Shown here one piece after another: positions 62,971-64,000 of a stretch of DNA of 64,000 bases. This DNA is from DASRCB01 sp035653295 (lineage in GTDB: Bacteria > Acidobacteriota > Terriglobia > Bryobacterales > Bryobacteraceae): the NCBI GenBank assembly GCA_035653295.1, contig DASRCB010000140.1, positions 36,725 to 100,724 on the forward strand, read 5' to 3'. Position 1 is the stretch's first letter. Every line of letters starts with the position of its first letter. The position numbers and the translations under genes were made by a program. The notes beneath the pieces are model-generated. The model was not told where the DNA came from. It saw only the letters and a program-made list of their open reading frames with translations, and did not search any database.

Positions 62971-63806
62971 GTTTCGATGTTTCGCATCCGGAAGTAATCG
63001 ACGCGGTGCGCCGCGCGCTGGCCGAGGATATCGGGGCCGGCGACGTCACGTCGAATCTGGTGGTCGGCGAGCAGCAGCGCGCCACCGGCACCTTCATCGC
63101 GCGTGAGCCGATGGTGCTGGCCGGGGTGGAGTTGCTGGAGCCGATCTATCGCCAGCGCGGCGGAGTCGATGAACTGATCATCCTGCACCGCAGCGGCGCC
63201 AGAATCGAGGAGAACTTTCAGATCGCGCGCGTCAACGGCCTCGCTCGCACGCTGCTGGAGTGCGAGCGTGTCGCGCTGAACTTTCTGCAGCGGCTGAGCG
63301 GCATCGCGACCATCGCGGCCGAGTTCACCGACGCCGTGAAAGGCACGAAATGTCGCGTGCTCGATACGCGCAAAACGACACCGGGGCTACGCCGCCTGGA
63401 GAAAATGGCGGCCGAGGCCGGCGGCGCGCAGAATCATCGCATGGGCCTGTTCGACGCCATTCTGATCAAGAACAATCACGTAACCGCGGCCGGCGGCATT
63501 TCCGAGGCGATGCAACGAGCGCAGCACGGCGGAATGCCCATCGAGATCGAAGTGCGCACGCGGCAGGAGCTCGATGAGGCCCTGGCTCATGGAGCAAAGC
63601 ACGTCCTCCTCGACAACCTCATGCCTGAGGAAGCCGCGGAGTGGATTCGCACCATTGATGGACGGGCGACAGTGGAGTTGTCCGGCGGCATCACGCCCCA
63701 TACTGCGCGCACGTACGCCGAGTGCGGCGCCGATTTCATCTCGGCGGGCGCGATCACGCATTCCGCCCCGGCGGTAGACATCAACTTCCGCCTGGACTGG
63801 CATTGA
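62967..63806 (+). CDS. nadC: Nicotinate-nucleotide pyrophosphorylase (carboxylating; quinolinate phosphoribosyltransferase)
   Basis: 279 residues. Characteristic segments: LAEDIGAGDVTSNLVV near the start, ERVALNFLQRLSGIATIAAEF, RVLDTRKTTPGLRRLEKMAA, NHRMGLFDAILIKNNHV, IEIEVRTRQELDEAL, VELSGGITPHTARTYAECGADFISAGAITHSAPAVDINF. It makes nicotinate mononucleotide from quinolinate in de novo NAD synthesis. It overlaps valS by 4 nt and precedes birA, an arrangement seen in other bacteria. Confidence 0.96.
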
Positions 63807-63855
63807 TGTTTAGCCCGACATGTGCTCCGGGGCTTTGGCCTCCACGACATAAAGC

Positions 63856-64000
63856 ATGCTGAACGTTGACGAAATCCGCGGACGCCTCGCCGGCCGGGAA
63901 ATCCACTGGTCAGCCTCCGTCGACTCAACCATGCACGAGGCCTGCCGCCTCGCCGCCGCTGGGGCCGCTTCCGGCACAGTCATCGGCGCGGACGAGCAAA
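63856..64000 (+). CDS. birA: Biotin--[acetyl-CoA-carboxylase] ligase, N-terminal part
   Basis: 48 codons are visible before the window ends: LNVDEIRGRLAGREIHWSASV, then DSTMHEACRLAAAGAASGTV and IGADEQ. The S-V-D-S-T-M-H-E-A and G-x-V-I-x-A-D-x-Q positions match the biotin protein ligase catalytic domain. The DNA-binding domain of BirA-type repressors is absent at the N-terminus, so it is the short enzyme-only form. Start ATG at 63856, 49 nt after nadC. Confidence 0.85.
   Translation, partial: MLNVDEIRGRLAGREIHWSASVDSTMHEACRLAAAGAASGTVIGADEQ

Overview
The window is GC-rich, densely coded bacterial DNA and most likely comes from an Acidobacteriota genome of the Solibacter/Bryobacterales type. 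The basis is its gene content: two CRTAC1-type FG-GAP/ASPIC-UnbV proteins beside a pentaheme cytochrome, a von Willebrand protein of the acidobacterial 'VWFA-related' type, a PEP-CTERM-tagged GDSL hydrolase, several Gfo/Idh/MocA oxidoreductases and TIM-barrel isomerases with twin-arginine-like leaders, and DUF1328/SYLF stress proteins. This placement is inference from family distribution; no rRNA or tRNA gene is visible.

Region by region. 1-1653: the tail of an FtsX/MacB-type permease, a DUF1328 membrane peptide and two tandem glycine-zipper stress proteins. 1787-9716: a tightly overlapping seven-gene glycan cassette (two sugar epimerases, a B12-binding radical SAM protein, one GT4 and three CgeB-like glycosyltransferases), followed by an SDR oxidoreductase and a small protein with a histone-H1-like tail. 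11187-18529: a sugar-acid/carbohydrate catabolic region (two Gfo/Idh/MocA proteins, polysaccharide deacetylase, isochorismatase-like hydrolase, xylose-isomerase-like protein, enolase-superfamily protein), mostly with export leaders. 18793-23093: a phosphoketolase - acetate kinase - histidine phosphatase operon. 23265-26321: an aminotransferase and a membrane-anchored serine hydrolase, then a chemotaxis-receptor relic. 26685-35030: a minus-strand operon whose genes overlap by 4 nt (TPR/FG-GAP/ASPIC protein, pentaheme c cytochrome with TPRs, second ASPIC protein, sugar isomerase). 35226-41386: DUF1328, SYLF, cyclophilin, S24 peptidase-like, VWFA, a frameshift-split gene and homoserine dehydrogenase. 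41587: a TonB-like protein. 42723-56987: a long operon of MoxR/Bat type (DUF4159, vWA/GATase, caspase-like pseudoprotease with an EF-hand loop, TPR-metallopeptidase, MoxR ATPase, DUF58, BatA/vWA, DUF4175-like). 57088-60189 minus: hypothetical protein, gene relic, PIG-L deacetylase, PEP-CTERM GDSL hydrolase. 60343-64000: valS, nadC and the start of birA.

The working units are a cytoplasmic glycan-assembly cassette, an envelope chaperone/proteolysis operon, a secreted or periplasmic redox operon, and a phosphoketolase route in which acetyl phosphate made by the phosphoketolase can be turned into ATP by acetate kinase. Short palindromic REP-like elements are scattered in the window (20.6, 45.8, 50.1-50.3, 58.2 kb). 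They accompany a broken REP-associated transposase inside the MoxR operon, and one copy is read through as the leader of the caspase-like gene. Several genes use non-ATG starts (GTG, TTG, one apparent CTG), and translational coupling by ATGA/GTGA overlaps is very common. Coordinates of starts reflect my choice from signal peptides, ribosome binding sites and overlaps, and are less certain than the stops.
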